55,016 nucleotides of DNA from IMCC26077 sp964418325 (GTDB lineage Bacteria; Actinomycetota; Actinomycetes; Nanopelagicales; Nanopelagicaceae), in assembly GCA_964418325.1 (NCBI GenBank), contig CAYQLC010000008.1, forward strand, positions 1 to 55,016, written 5' to 3'. This document shows positions 41,412 through 50,703 of this stretch, piece after piece. Position 1 is the stretch's first letter, and the number at the start of each line of letters is the position of its first letter. The notes beneath the pieces were generated by a model that was given only the letters and a program-made list of their open reading frames with translations, was not told where the DNA came from and ran no database searches. A program made the translations under genes and the position numbers.

Positions 41412-42694
41412 TAGAACGCACCTCCACGAGTTCCACCGAGTTCATATGCCGATTCAGCATGTTCAGATAAGTCGATGCCCTTAGCTTCAGCCTCTGGTGA
41501 GATTCGGAAACCAATGGTCTTATCGATGATCTTCGCAATGAGATAAGTGACGATGAAGGAGTAGGCCAAAACTGCAAGGCTTGCTATTAACTGGCGATTC
41601 AGTTGATCAAAACCGCCACCGAAGAGAAGCCCATTGACTCCCGCTGGAGCATCTTTCGTTGCAAAGACGCCGACCAATATGGATCCGGCTAGGCCACCAA
41701 CCAAGTGAACGCCGACGACATCGAGCGAATCGTCATAGCCAAGTTTGTACTTCAAACCAACGGCGAGTGCGCATAGAGCTCCGGAAATCGCACCGAGTGC
41801 AATCGCACCAAGTGGATTGACTGAGGAGCACGCTGGAGTGATGGCGACTAGACCAGCGACGACGCCTGAGGCAGCGCCCAATGACGTTGCCCGCCCATCG
41901 CGAATCTTCTCCACTATCAACCAACCCAACATGGCAGCACCAGTGGCTACGAAGGTATTGAGGAAAGTAATTCCTGCAGTCGCGTTGGATGCAACTGCCG
42001 ATCCTGCATTAAATCCAAACCAACCAAACCAGAGTAGACCAGCGCCAATCATGACCAGAGTGAGGTTGTGCGGCTTAAATCCCTCACGACCAAATCCAGA
42101 GCGCTTACCAAGGACTAGCGCTGCGGCGAGCGCTGCGATACCTGCATTGATGTGGACAGCGGTACCACCAGCGAAGTCGATTGCCTTCAATTGGTTGGCA
42201 ATCCATCCACCCGGATCACTCTCTCCACTATCAAAGTCAAAGACCCAGTGCGCGACCGGGAAGTAGACCAGGGTTGACCAGATAATGACAAAGAGAACCC
42301 ATCCGCCGAACTTTGCGCGGTCTGCTATGGCACCAGAGATCAACGCCACTGTAATCACCGCGAACATTGCTTGGAAGGCGACGAAAACTGAGGTGGGGAT
42401 CGTGCCGAAGAAGGAGTCTGGTGCAATCTGTGCAGTTAAACCAAACATCTCAAAGGGATCACCTAACAGTCCATTACCAAGATCTTTTCCAAATGCCATC
42501 GAGTATCCATAAAGGACCCACAAGATGGAGACGATGCCCATCGAGATAAATGACATCATCATCATGTTCAAGACGCCTTTGGCTCGAACCATTCCGCCGT
42601 AGAAGAGAGCAAGACCTGGTGTCATTAAGAGCACCAGCGCACAGCTCATCAACATCCAAGCGGTATCACCGCTATTGAGTACCACTTCGCTCAT
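41411..42694 (-). CDS. amt: Ammonium transporter Amt
   Basis: This 427-residue channel has eleven membrane helices and conducts ammonia/ammonium. Family features are TAWMLMSCALVLLMTPGLALFY split as LMSCALVLLMTPGLALFY, FYGGMVRAKG, FAGGTAVHINAGIAALAAAL and GVHLVGGLAGSILVG, with the two pore His residues in HINAG and VHLVGG. It is followed by PII with a one-base overlap, so the two proteins are made together. The 133-base upstream spacer holds repeats that could be nitrogen-control sites. Confidence 0.95.
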   Translation of the reverse strand: MSEVVLNSGDTAWMLMSCALVLLMTPGLALFYGGMVRAKGVLNMMMMSFISMGIVSILWVLYGYSMAFGKDLGNGLLGDPFEMFGLTAQIAPDSFFGTIPTSVFVAFQAMFAVITVALISGAIADRAKFGGWVLFVIIWSTLVYFPVAHWVFDFDSGESDPGGWIANQLKAIDFAGGTAVHINAGIAALAAALVLGKRSGFGREGFKPHNLTLVMIGAGLLWFGWFGFNAGSAVASNATAGITFLNTFVATGAAMLGWLIVEKIRDGRATSLGAASGVVAGLVAITPACSSVNPLGAIALGAISGALCALAVGLKYKLGYDDSLDVVGVHLVGGLAGSILVGVFATKDAPAGVNGLLFGGGFDQLNRQLIASLAVLAYSFIVTYLIAKIIDKTIGFRISPEAEAKGIDLSEHAESAYELGGTRGGAF

Positions 42695-42772
42695 ATTCGC
42701 TCATTTCTGTAAATCCCGAGGTCGGGCTAACAGAACTATCCCGATGGCGTGGTTCACATCGGTTAGAAGAAG

Positions 42773-42826
42773 GTTTCCAGGGGATAAACAATCCCCGCCT
42801 TGTGTAACAAAATTGTTTCCAGGGGA
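42773..42826 (-). promoter_or_regulatory. Repeat-rich amt upstream region, possible nitrogen control site
   Basis: The 12-base repeat GTTTCCAGGGGA occurs at 42773-42784 and 42815-42826, 42 bases apart (four helix turns). Between them are the hairpin GGGGAT-AAACA-ATCCCC (42780-42796) and, read on the amt strand, GAAAC-AATTTT-GTTAC. That resembles the GTNAC/GNAAC half sites, spaced by six, of actinobacterial GlnR. The assignment to GlnR is inferred. Confidence 0.4.
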
Positions 42827-42827
42827 A

Positions 42828-43655
42828 TTAACGCCCGACTAGTTGGGCGATATAGGAGTGGGGGTCAAAGGGGGCGATATCGCCAACGCCCTCCCCGGTG
42901 CCAATGAATTTGATGGGGATGCCTAGGGTGGCTTCAATGGCCAAGGCGCTTCCACCCTTACTTGAACCATCGAGTTTGGTGAGCACAAGACCTGTCACGC
43001 TCACCGCTGCGGTAAAACTCTCGCCCTGGGAGAGCGCGTTCTGGCCGGTACTTCCATCCAGGACAAGCAAGACCTCATTTACCGGGACCTTTTTCTCAAT
43101 CACCCTGCGAATCTTCGACAATTGATCCATCAACCCCTCTTTGCTTTGGAGTCGCCCTGCGGTATCGATAATCACATAATCGGCTCGCTCTTCGACCGCC
43201 TTCGATACGCCATCAAAGGCAACTGCCGCAGGATCTGCGCCATCTTTTCCGCCAACGCAGGTGGTTCCAGTGCGATTGGCCCACGTTTGAAGTTGCTCGC
43301 GCGCCGCAGCCCGAAAGGTATCTGCAGCAACGAGAACAACTGATTTACCCTGCCCTGCCAGATGCGCTGCCAACTTTCCGACGCTAGTGGTCTTGCCGCT
43401 GCCGTTTACGCCAACTACCAGCAGGACTGTCGGCGGAGATTGTGCGGTGTTCAATGAACGGTCTGAGGTCAGAAGAAGTTCACTAAGCGCTCCCTCGAGA
43501 GTCAAGGCTCTCTCATCGCTGAGGCGTTGTGAAATTCGCTTTGCCAGCGTTGGGCCGATATCTGTTGCGATCAAGGTTTGCTCTAGATCATCCCAATCGA
43601 CAGCAACTCGTTCTTCACGAGTGAATAGTGCGGTAAATCGTGATAGGAGTGACAC
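42828..43655 (-). CDS. ftsY: SRP receptor FtsY (short form)
   Basis: This 275-residue membrane-associated GTPase is the receptor for Ffh. The NG domain is complete: VGVNGSGKTTSVGKLA, DTFRAAAREQL, DTAGRLQSKEGL, TKLDGSSKGG and GTGEGVGDIAPFDP. The acidic, membrane-binding A domain present in many FtsY proteins is missing; the N-terminus is only a short basic helix (LLSRFTALFTREE). The GTG overlaps the smc stop (TAGTG). Confidence 0.94.
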   Translation of the reverse strand: MSLLSRFTALFTREERVAVDWDDLEQTLIATDIGPTLAKRISQRLSDERALTLEGALSELLLTSDRSLNTAQSPPTVLLVVGVNGSGKTTSVGKLAAHLAGQGKSVVLVAADTFRAAAREQLQTWANRTGTTCVGGKDGADPAAVAFDGVSKAVEERADYVIIDTAGRLQSKEGLMDQLSKIRRVIEKKVPVNEVLLVLDGSTGQNALSQGESFTAAVSVTGLVLTKLDGSSKGGSALAIEATLGIPIKFIGTGEGVGDIAPFDPHSYIAQLVGR

Positions 43656-46600
43656 TAGGCGTTCTCCACTTCACGAATCCGCTGCGAAATAACTTCAGTC
43701 ACCCCATCGCCACGCATGGTCACGCCATACAGCGAGTCGGCAATCTCCATCGTGCGCTTTTGATGTGTGACGATGATGAGTTGTGAATCAGCGCGCAATT
43801 CAGAGAGCACTTCAAGAAGCCGACCAAGATTGACATCATCGAGCGCTGCTTCGACCTCATCGAGCACATAGAAGGGACTTGGCCGCGCTTTGAAAATCGC
43901 TACAAGGAGAGCGACCGCAGTAAGCGAGCGTTCACCGCCGGAGAGAAGCGATAGTCGCTTTACCCGCTTGCCCGGTGGTCGCGCCTCGACATCTACGCCC
44001 GTCGTCAGCCAATCCTCTGGATTGGTAAGAAGCAAACGTCCATCACCACCTGGGAATAATCGTGGGAAGATTTCGGCAAAGGCCTTGGCAGTATCCCGAT
44101 ATGCCTCTTTGAAGATTGTCTCCACTCGCTCATCGACTTCGCGCACTATTTCCAGTAAGTCGCGCCTGGTGTTTTTTAGATCTTCAAGTTGATCTGCCAA
44201 ATACTTCGAACGCTCCTCGAGCGCCGCAAATTCCTCGAGCGCCAATGGATTGATTTTGCCAAGGAGCGCAAGGGATCGCTCTGCTGCTGCCAACCTCTTC
44301 TCTTGCTGATCTCTTCGGTACGGAATGACCTCGGTTGATATGACTTGTCCTTCATCATCAAGAATGAAGGTTGGCACATCATTGGACGGTCCATATTCGG
44401 AAATCAGAGTGTGAACGTCCAAGCCAAACTCAGTGGTGATCTTCTCTTCAAGTTGTTCAATTCGCATTCGATGCTCTGCTCGAGCAATCTCATCTTTATG
44501 AACGCTGTCGGTGAGTTGTTCCATTTCAGCAGTGAGTTCACGGTTTTTCGTACGGACCGCCAATATTTCGCCCTCGCGCTCCGTCCGAGCTGCTTCGAGC
44601 GCATTCCGTTCTGCCATTGCTTTATTGATGGAGACTTCGATTTGAATTAATGCGTCGTAGGCGATTTCAGCAAGTTGTTGTGCAACTATCGCAGCATGTG
44701 CTCGTGCTTCACGTTTGGCAATTGCACGTACGCGCGAATCGCGTTCATTCTGCGCTCCCCGTTCAAGTTGCATCGCACGGTCTGCAAGGGCATTAGCTCG
44801 TTCCTCCCCAGTTCGCAGCGTCAATCGAGCTTCCATTTCGACTGTTCTAGCCAAGGAGACTCGCTCTCGAAGCGGATCAATGTCATACGAACCGATATCG
44901 ACCACGGGAGTATTGCTTGGTGGAGCGCTCTCAAGAGCCTGTAGTTCACTTCGATATTGGGTCAGCAGCTGATTTGCTTCGTTGATAGAAAGCGAGAGCC
45001 GATCGGCTTCTGCTTGTGCGGCGCTCCTGGTCTGACTGAAAACTGCAATCTGTTCGGCAAGTGCCGCCATCCGGGCATCCGACTCGTTGAGCGCAGCTAC
45101 CAATTTATCGAGTTCGACTCGTTCGACATTAACCTTCTCTAGCGCTTGGGCAATCTCGAAGCGAAGTCGCTCGCCATCGTGAGTGAGCTCGGCGAGTTTT
45201 CGCTCGCTGGCCTCTATGGCAGCATTTAATTCAACGATGCTTGAATCGCGTTTTGATCCCCCGCTGACCAAGTCTCGACCCAGCACATCGCCCTCTTTGG
45301 TCACCACTCGAATCGATGGAAATTGCTGCAAGATTGCATGAGCGATATTTAATGAATCGGCAACGACCGTGTTACCAAGAATTTGAGTGAGAGGGCGCTG
45401 TACCTGGGCAGCCCTAATCACATCGAGTGCGCGATAGGCACCTTGAGGTAGCGGTTGATTGAAAAGTTGAGCAGACGCCTCATTGCCACCAACTACAACA
45501 ATCTCGGCTCGTCCAGCGTTCTCCCGCTTTAAGAGAGTCAGCGCATCCAGTGCGTCTGAAAGACGCCCCACAACCACCGCATCACCAAGTGAACCCAGCG
45601 CAGCTCCGATTGCGACCTCCCAACCGGAGGCCACTTCCATCAACGAAGCAAGGGAACCCAGAACTGGAATCTCATTACGTGCACCCAATAGCAGAGCGCT
45701 GCCATCGCGAGCAGAGACTGAGAGTTTGAGCGCTTCCACTCGCGCCTGGGTGGCAGAGCGCTCTCGCTCTACGGCACGTTCTCGATCGCGAAGGCTCTCA
45801 AGCGCTGAAGTAGCCCTATCCACTGCGCCTTTACGCGTTTGATAGTCAGAATCTAATTTCTCTTCTCCCGCACCATGGCCAGCAATTTCGACTTCTTTTG
45901 CAGCAAATTGTTGTTGTGCTTGGGCAGCGCGAGCCAGGGCATCATCTCGATTTCGCGTCAGCCGCTCAATCTCTGATTCACTCGCGTGAATTCGCGACTT
46001 GAGGGAGTTGATTTCACCCTCTCGACGTGCATTTCCCTCACGAACATCAGCTGCTGCACGGAGCGCTTGCGAGAGTTCATTTTCGCGAGCTTTCAGTTCG
46101 CTTTCGATCTGCACCAAGTTCGCGGTTGCTACTCGAAGTGACTCTTCTTGGGAGGTCAACGATTGACGCAGACTCTGTTCCTGTCCGCGAATCACTGCAG
46201 CTTCACGTTCGAGCGCATCGGGATCAACTGTCGAAGAGAGCACCTCCTCCGAATCGGAGAGGTAGCGAGCGCGTTCACTAGCGAGGTTAGCGCTCCCGCG
46301 GAAGCGTTCGCGCAGTGAGTTTAATTGATAGAAAGTGTCTTGAGCTTTGGTAAGCACCGGCGCTTGAGAGAATGTGAGCTGCTCTAACTCACCCTCGCGA
46401 GCACGAATAATCTCTAATTCACGTTCGACTTCACTTCGACGAGCGCGCAGCGCGTTCTCATCGGCCACTTCGGTGGTGAAATTTTCTTTTAGTTGAATCA
46501 GATCATCTGCATGAAGTCGCAATCGTGCATCACGGACATCTGCCTGAATCGTGGCCGCTTTCTTTGCTACCTCAGCTTGTTTGCCGAGGGGTTTGAGTTG

Positions 46601-47200
46601 ACGGCGCAATTCAGTGAGTAGATCTTGAATGCGAGTGAAGTTGGCCTGCATCGCCTCTAACTTGCGAAGCGCTTTCTCTTTTCGCTTTCGATGTTTGAGA
46701 ATTCCTGATGCCTCTTCGATAAAGGCTCGACGCTCCTCCGGGTTCGCCGAGAGAATCGAATCTAGTTGTCCTTGACCAACGACCACGTGCATCTCTCGAC
46801 CGATTCCACTGTCGCTAAGCAACTCTTGAATATCAAGAAGCCGCGAAGTCTCACCATTGATCTGATACTCGCTCGTGCCATTACGAAAGAGGATTCGCGA
46901 AATAGTGACTTCAGAAAATTCGATGGGAAGCGCGCCATCACTGTTATCAATCGTTACCGAAACCTCAGCGCGACCAAGCGGCGCGCGTCCGGTAGTTCCT
47001 GCAAAGATGACATCTTCCATCTTGCCGCCGCGAAGGCTCTTCGCGCCTTGCTCACCCATTACCCACGTGAGCGCATCGATGATGTTTGATTTGCCTGAGC
47101 CATTTGGACCTACAACGCAGGTGATTCCCGGTTCAAAGCGAAGGGTTGTCGCCGAGGCAAAGGACTTAAAGCCCTTCAAGGTCAGGGCCTTGAGATACAT
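43655..47200 (-). CDS. smc: Chromosome segregation protein SMC
   Basis: This 1181-residue SMC ATPase organises chromosomes with ScpA and ScpB. It has the N-terminal Walker A GPNGSGKSN (31-39), a long coiled coil, a hinge domain in the middle (about residues 500-640, NEIPVLGSLASLMEVASG), a second coiled coil and the C-terminal signature LLSGGERSLTAVALL with Walker B FYVLDEVEAALDD. ATG at 47200 is chosen: GGAGG lies nine bases upstream. Overlap with ftsY (TAGTG) indicates coupling. Confidence 0.96.
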   Translation of the reverse strand: MYLKALTLKGFKSFASATTLRFEPGITCVVGPNGSGKSNIIDALTWVMGEQGAKSLRGGKMEDVIFAGTTGRAPLGRAEVSVTIDNSDGALPIEFSEVTISRILFRNGTSEYQINGETSRLLDIQELLSDSGIGREMHVVVGQGQLDSILSANPEERRAFIEEASGILKHRKRKEKALRKLEAMQANFTRIQDLLTELRRQLKPLGKQAEVAKKAATIQADVRDARLRLHADDLIQLKENFTTEVADENALRARRSEVERELEIIRAREGELEQLTFSQAPVLTKAQDTFYQLNSLRERFRGSANLASERARYLSDSEEVLSSTVDPDALEREAAVIRGQEQSLRQSLTSQEESLRVATANLVQIESELKARENELSQALRAAADVREGNARREGEINSLKSRIHASESEIERLTRNRDDALARAAQAQQQFAAKEVEIAGHGAGEEKLDSDYQTRKGAVDRATSALESLRDRERAVERERSATQARVEALKLSVSARDGSALLLGARNEIPVLGSLASLMEVASGWEVAIGAALGSLGDAVVVGRLSDALDALTLLKRENAGRAEIVVVGGNEASAQLFNQPLPQGAYRALDVIRAAQVQRPLTQILGNTVVADSLNIAHAILQQFPSIRVVTKEGDVLGRDLVSGGSKRDSSIVELNAAIEASERKLAELTHDGERLRFEIAQALEKVNVERVELDKLVAALNESDARMAALAEQIAVFSQTRSAAQAEADRLSLSINEANQLLTQYRSELQALESAPPSNTPVVDIGSYDIDPLRERVSLARTVEMEARLTLRTGEERANALADRAMQLERGAQNERDSRVRAIAKREARAHAAIVAQQLAEIAYDALIQIEVSINKAMAERNALEAARTEREGEILAVRTKNRELTAEMEQLTDSVHKDEIARAEHRMRIEQLEEKITTEFGLDVHTLISEYGPSNDVPTFILDDEGQVISTEVIPYRRDQQEKRLAAAERSLALLGKINPLALEEFAALEERSKYLADQLEDLKNTRRDLLEIVREVDERVETIFKEAYRDTAKAFAEIFPRLFPGGDGRLLLTNPEDWLTTGVDVEARPPGKRVKRLSLLSGGERSLTAVALLVAIFKARPSPFYVLDEVEAALDDVNLGRLLEVLSELRADSQLIIVTHQKRTMEIADSLYGVTMRGDGVTEVISQRIREVENA

Positions 47201-47264
47201 CGACTCCAACCTCCTTGTGGCCTGCTTAAGGCGCGCTCGCGAGGCTTCCTACCCTAACTATTGA

Positions 47265-48155
47265 TTACGGCTTCTTCTGGCACCTCGGGCAGAGGTGGCT
47301 CGAGCGATTCATAAACCTCAACCTTTGGATGAGGGTTCCACATCGGGGGCAGGGCTCCTCCTCTTGCCCATAAGCATTGAGTTCGACATCGAAGTAGCCA
47401 CTCTCACCATTAACTCTTTTATATTGCTCATCGATCGAAGTTCCCCCGGCCTTAATCGCCTTGAGCATCACGGTGCGAAGTTCCCGAAGTAGCGCATCAA
47501 CCTCGCGCATCGTTAGCTCGTGCGCTGGGCGCTCCGGATGGATCTTTGCCGCCCAAAGACCTTCATCTGCGTAGATGTTGCCTACGCCACTTACAACCTC
47601 TTGGTTGAGCAGGACCCGTTTTATCTCACTCTTGCGTGATCGGATTCGCTCATTGAGATCTGAGAGGGAGAGTGCGACCTCTTTCTCGTCAAAAACTTCC
47701 AAGAGATCAGGTGCGATGTGGGTAATTGAATCCGGAATTAACGTTCTGCCAGTGGCTTTTCTCTGTGGATCGAATACTAATTCATCAATTGCCAAATAAC
47801 CAAAAGTTCGTTGATCAACAAAATGTAGTTCACGCTTACCGGCTAAAAATTCTATTCGTGCACGCACATGCGGTGATTTACTCGCGGGAGTTTTAGGGAG
47901 ATGAACTTGCCCGCTCATTCCTAGATGGATAACTAGGGCGTATGGTCGATCAAAGGCGAGCCAGAGGAACTTGCCTCGTCGATTAACACTTTTTACTTTC
48001 GCACCCAAAAGTGGGTTCTTAGGACTTCGCAGAGATGGGCCAGAACTTCGTCGCACTGCGCGAGGATGGAGAATCTTTACCGATGAGATCTCTTGCTTAG
48101 GCAACCATTGCGCGAGCTCGCGCCGGACTGTCTCAACTTCTGGTAATTCAGGCAC
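47265..48155 (-). CDS. mutM: Formamidopyrimidine-DNA glycosylase
   Basis: This 296-residue bifunctional glycosylase removes 8-oxoguanine and Fapy lesions. The catalytic N-terminal proline follows the initiator in VPELPEVETVRRE, so the GTG at 48155 must be the start although the frame extends 49 codons further. HLGMSGQ, GVGNIYADEGLW (H2TH), AGGTSIDEQY and the zinc finger CPRCG...CPRC at the end are present. It overlaps rnc by eight bases. Confidence 0.96.
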   Translation of the reverse strand: MPELPEVETVRRELAQWLPKQEISSVKILHPRAVRRSSGPSLRSPKNPLLGAKVKSVNRRGKFLWLAFDRPYALVIHLGMSGQVHLPKTPASKSPHVRARIEFLAGKRELHFVDQRTFGYLAIDELVFDPQRKATGRTLIPDSITHIAPDLLEVFDEKEVALSLSDLNERIRSRKSEIKRVLLNQEVVSGVGNIYADEGLWAAKIHPERPAHELTMREVDALLRELRTVMLKAIKAGGTSIDEQYKRVNGESGYFDVELNAYGQEEEPCPRCGTLIQRLRFMNRSSHLCPRCQKKP

Positions 48156-48831
48156 GATCGTTCGAGTGTAATGTCGTAAATGCCATCGTTGCTGCAATCT
48201 GTTCAGCTTCGCGCTTACTCTTACCTTCGCCTCGACCAACAACTGTTCCATGGACAACAACCTCTGCAACAAAATCCTTGTCGTGGTCGGGTCCTGAGTC
48301 ACGAACTACATACTCAGGTACGCCCAAATTCCGTTCCGCAAGCAGCTCTTGAAGCGCTGTCTTGCCATCAAGTCCTGCACCTTTCTCTAAGGCGTTGGAG
48401 ATCACTGGTGAGATCAGCGGCAAGATAATGTTTTTAGTAACTTCAAAACCCTTATCAAGATAGAGCGCACCAAAGAGCGCCTCCAACGAGTCGGCGAGTA
48501 TCGATGATTTATCTCGACCACCAGAACTCTCCTCGCCTTTTCCAATCTTGATGTGACTGCCAAGTCCCAGTGCGCGAGCAACTTCGGCGAGCGCAACGGT
48601 GTTGACAATTCCCGAACGCAATGGGCTCAATCGACTCTCTGGTAAATCTGGATATCGTTGATAAAGCTCGGCAGTGACAATCAAGCCAAGAACGCTATCG
48701 CCGAGAAATTCAAGGCGCTCATATGTGGGTAAGCCGCCAGATTCGTAGGCGTAGGAGCGATGGGTAAGGGCGATTTCAAGAAGTTGTGCATCTATTTCGG
48801 CACCGAGAGCCTGAGTGAGGTCGCGATGCAT
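48148..48831 (-). CDS. rnc: Ribonuclease III
   Basis: This 227-residue enzyme cuts double-stranded RNA, including rRNA precursors. The catalytic part has ALTHRSYAYE, YERLEFLGDSVLG (signature) and LEALFGALYLDKG; the C-terminal part (about 155-225) is a double-stranded RNA-binding domain with KTALQELLAERN and GKSKREAEQIAATMAF. It starts eight bases after the rpmF stop and overlaps mutM. Confidence 0.95.
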   Translation of the reverse strand: MHRDLTQALGAEIDAQLLEIALTHRSYAYESGGLPTYERLEFLGDSVLGLIVTAELYQRYPDLPESRLSPLRSGIVNTVALAEVARALGLGSHIKIGKGEESSGGRDKSSILADSLEALFGALYLDKGFEVTKNIILPLISPVISNALEKGAGLDGKTALQELLAERNLGVPEYVVRDSGPDHDKDFVAEVVVHGTVVGRGEGKSKREAEQIAATMAFTTLHSNDRA

Positions 48832-48839
48832 CGTGATAC

Positions 48840-49013
48840 TTACACCTCTAGAGCGTTACGGTCCCGGTATGTGCCACAGGTTGGACAGGCTATGTGTTGG
48901 AGACGTGGTTGGCGGCACTGTTCGCAGAGAACGGTGTTGGCCGCGGTGGTACGCCACATGCTCCGGCGCCAACGAGTGCGGGCGCGGGAGAGTTTTCGCT
49001 TGGGAACTGGCAT
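48840..49013 (-). CDS. rpmF: Ribosomal protein L32, zinc-binding form
   Basis: The 57-residue protein begins MPVPKRKLSRART and ends with a zinc ribbon of two CxxC pairs, LCEQC and CPTC. The ATG at 49013 has AAGGGA about ten bases upstream. A longer frame upstream is not L32-like. Keeping the four cysteines marks the zinc-dependent paralogue type. It sits between DUF177 and rnc, as in most bacteria. Confidence 0.95.
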   Translation of the reverse strand: MPVPKRKLSRARTRWRRSMWRTTAANTVLCEQCRQPRLQHIACPTCGTYRDRNALEV

Positions 49014-49092
49014 GGGAGAACTATCCCTTATTAGGTCCTCATTTGCCAAAACAACCAGCGCCCGAGTCCGGGGCTTGGCCCCAATCGCGCTC

Positions 49093-49641
49093 CTAAAGGT
49101 CAGGCAGATCGCGTAATTTCGCCCAGCGCGGGTCGATGTTCTGATGGTCATGGCCAGTGGGGTTCTCGGCCACCTTCTCGCCACATTCAGGACATAGCCC
49201 CAGGCACTCTTCCGAGCAGTGCGGCTGGAGCGGTAAATCCAAAATCACCGCATCGCGAACTGGCGGCAAGAGATCGATTCGCTCTTCGTTAATCAGCGGT
49301 GGTTGATCCTCCTCCTCGTCCCAATCGACGGGAATCGCATAGAAGTAGAGCTCTTGAATCTGAACATCGATGGGCAAGGTGATGGGATCTAGACATCGAA
49401 CACACTCACCTTCGGCAACCGAGCGAATCTCGCACGTTGCCAATACCCCAGTGGAGACAGATTCAATCCGTCCGGTCATTGTGCATTGCGCATTGGCCTC
49501 AATAGCGATGACATCAATTCCAATTCGCTGCGGGTTAGCAAAGGTGCGCTTAATCTCCATCATCTCACCGGGTTGACGCTTGAGATCATGAATAGAGACG
49601 AGAAACTCTGCGAATGAATCTGGCAGATGTGAAATTGGCAT
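49093..49641 (-). CDS. yceD: YceD/DUF177 family protein
   Basis: This 182-residue protein of the DUF177 family is always found next to rpmF and linked to 23S rRNA or 50S assembly in plants and bacteria. It shows the N-terminal LKRQPGEM and two cysteine pairs, ECVRCLDPI and the C-terminal CSEECLGLCPECG. A 79-base spacer separates it from rpmF, and a 59-base spacer from the gene before it. Confidence 0.9.
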   Translation of the reverse strand: MPISHLPDSFAEFLVSIHDLKRQPGEMMEIKRTFANPQRIGIDVIAIEANAQCTMTGRIESVSTGVLATCEIRSVAEGECVRCLDPITLPIDVQIQELYFYAIPVDWDEEEDQPPLINEERIDLLPPVRDAVILDLPLQPHCSEECLGLCPECGEKVAENPTGHDHQNIDPRWAKLRDLPDL

Positions 49642-49700
49642 CGAATTCTTCCTGGTTCTCTCTTTATTGCTTGAGCTGTAGTAGCTGCTCCTTATTCTCC

Positions 49701-50180
49701 TTATTCATCGGCAAGTTTTGACAAGACATCCTTTTCACTGGCTCCGGCGATTCGTTCACGGCCCTTGACCACAGCATCCATAGTCTTCGTGAGAATCACC
49801 TCAAGCGTTGCCAGTCGAGAGTCAATGTAAGAATCCACTTCATCTCGTTGTTCCTGCGCACTTTGGTGTGCCTGGCCTAAAATTCGTTCGGCCTCTGCCC
49901 GAGCGGCTATGACAATCTCAGTCTGCTCAACCAACCTGGCAGCCTCTTCACGAGCCATCGCAATAAGTTGCTCCGCACTCGCGCGCCCCTCTTCGATAAT
50001 GACGTCACGATCGTTGAGTACTTTCGCCGCTGCATCTAAATCAGAGGGCAGGCTCACCCGTGCCTCGTCCAAGACACCGAGTAACTCGCCACGGTGGACT
50101 ACACAGGATGCGCTCAGTGGCACCGAGCGCGCCTCTTCAACCATTGAGATGGCAAGTTGCAACTTCTCTAGTGATTCCAT
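49701..50180 (-). CDS. sepIVA: SepIVA-like coiled-coil protein (DivIVA family relative)
   Basis: This 159-residue protein is mostly coiled coil (about residues 55-150, rich in Ala, Glu, Gln and Arg; EEAARLVEQTEIVIAARAEA). The position between coaD and DUF177-rpmF-rnc is the same as that of mycobacterial Rv2927c/SepIVA, a septal factor that helps cell division and polar growth. Similarity to DivIVA or to ATP synthase b subunits by composition is expected. The name rests on gene order and overall form, not on a sharp motif. The ATG follows the coaD stop without a gap on the other side. Confidence 0.75.
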   Translation of the reverse strand: MESLEKLQLAISMVEEARSVPLSASCVVHRGELLGVLDEARVSLPSDLDAAAKVLNDRDVIIEEGRASAEQLIAMAREEAARLVEQTEIVIAARAEAERILGQAHQSAQEQRDEVDSYIDSRLATLEVILTKTMDAVVKGRERIAGASEKDVLSKLADE

Positions 50181-50666
50181 TTATCTCTCGCCTCCTGAGA
50201 TCCGCTCAAGTAGTGATGCGTGCACCGGAGCAGGTACATACGTTGAGACATCTCCCCCATACGTGGCCAACTCTTTCACCAAGGAAGAGGAGAGGAAGGA
50301 GTATTCGGGGCGAGTTGCCATGAAAAGAGTCTCAACCCCAGAAAGTTGACGATTCATTTGAGCCATCTGAAGCTCGTAGTCGAAATCACTCACCGCTCGT
50401 AAGCCTTTGACAATCGCGCGGATATTTCGCTCCTTGCAATAGTCGATGAGTAACCCACTCCACGAGTCAACTTTCACATTTGCGAAATTCGCTACGGTCT
50501 GACGAATCATTTCCATTCGCTCTTCCACCGTGAACAAGGAACCTTTGGTTCTGTTAACTAGGACGGCGACCACGACCTCGTCAAATTGCTCACTGGCTCG
50601 TTCAATGACATCTAGATGTCCGTAAGTGATGGGGTCGAAGGAGCCTGGGCAAACCACGCGCATCAT
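50181..50666 (-). CDS. coaD: Phosphopantetheine adenylyltransferase
   Basis: This 161-residue enzyme makes dephospho-CoA from 4'-phosphopantetheine and ATP. The N-terminal VCPGSFDPITYGHLDVI (T/HxGH motif), VKGLRAVSDFDYELQMAQMN and YSFLSSSLVKE are diagnostic. Two adjacent ATG codons at 50664-50666 and 50661-50663 are possible starts; the open frame above has no conserved sequence. It adjoins rsmD, the usual partner. Confidence 0.95.
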   Translation of the reverse strand: MMRVVCPGSFDPITYGHLDVIERASEQFDEVVVAVLVNRTKGSLFTVEERMEMIRQTVANFANVKVDSWSGLLIDYCKERNIRAIVKGLRAVSDFDYELQMAQMNRQLSGVETLFMATRPEYSFLSSSLVKELATYGGDVSTYVPAPVHASLLERISGGER

Positions 50667-50703
50667 GGGGACACGGTAGCAAGCAAACACCGACTACCGA
50701 AAC

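Noticed and set aside
41745..42266. 173-residue plus-strand frame opposite amt
   Set aside because: It is a shadow of the strongly conserved amt gene, without a ribosome site or family signature.
48156..48302. 49-codon N-terminal extension of mutM
   Set aside because: The catalytic Pro must be the second residue, which fixes the start at 48155; the extension lies inside rnc.
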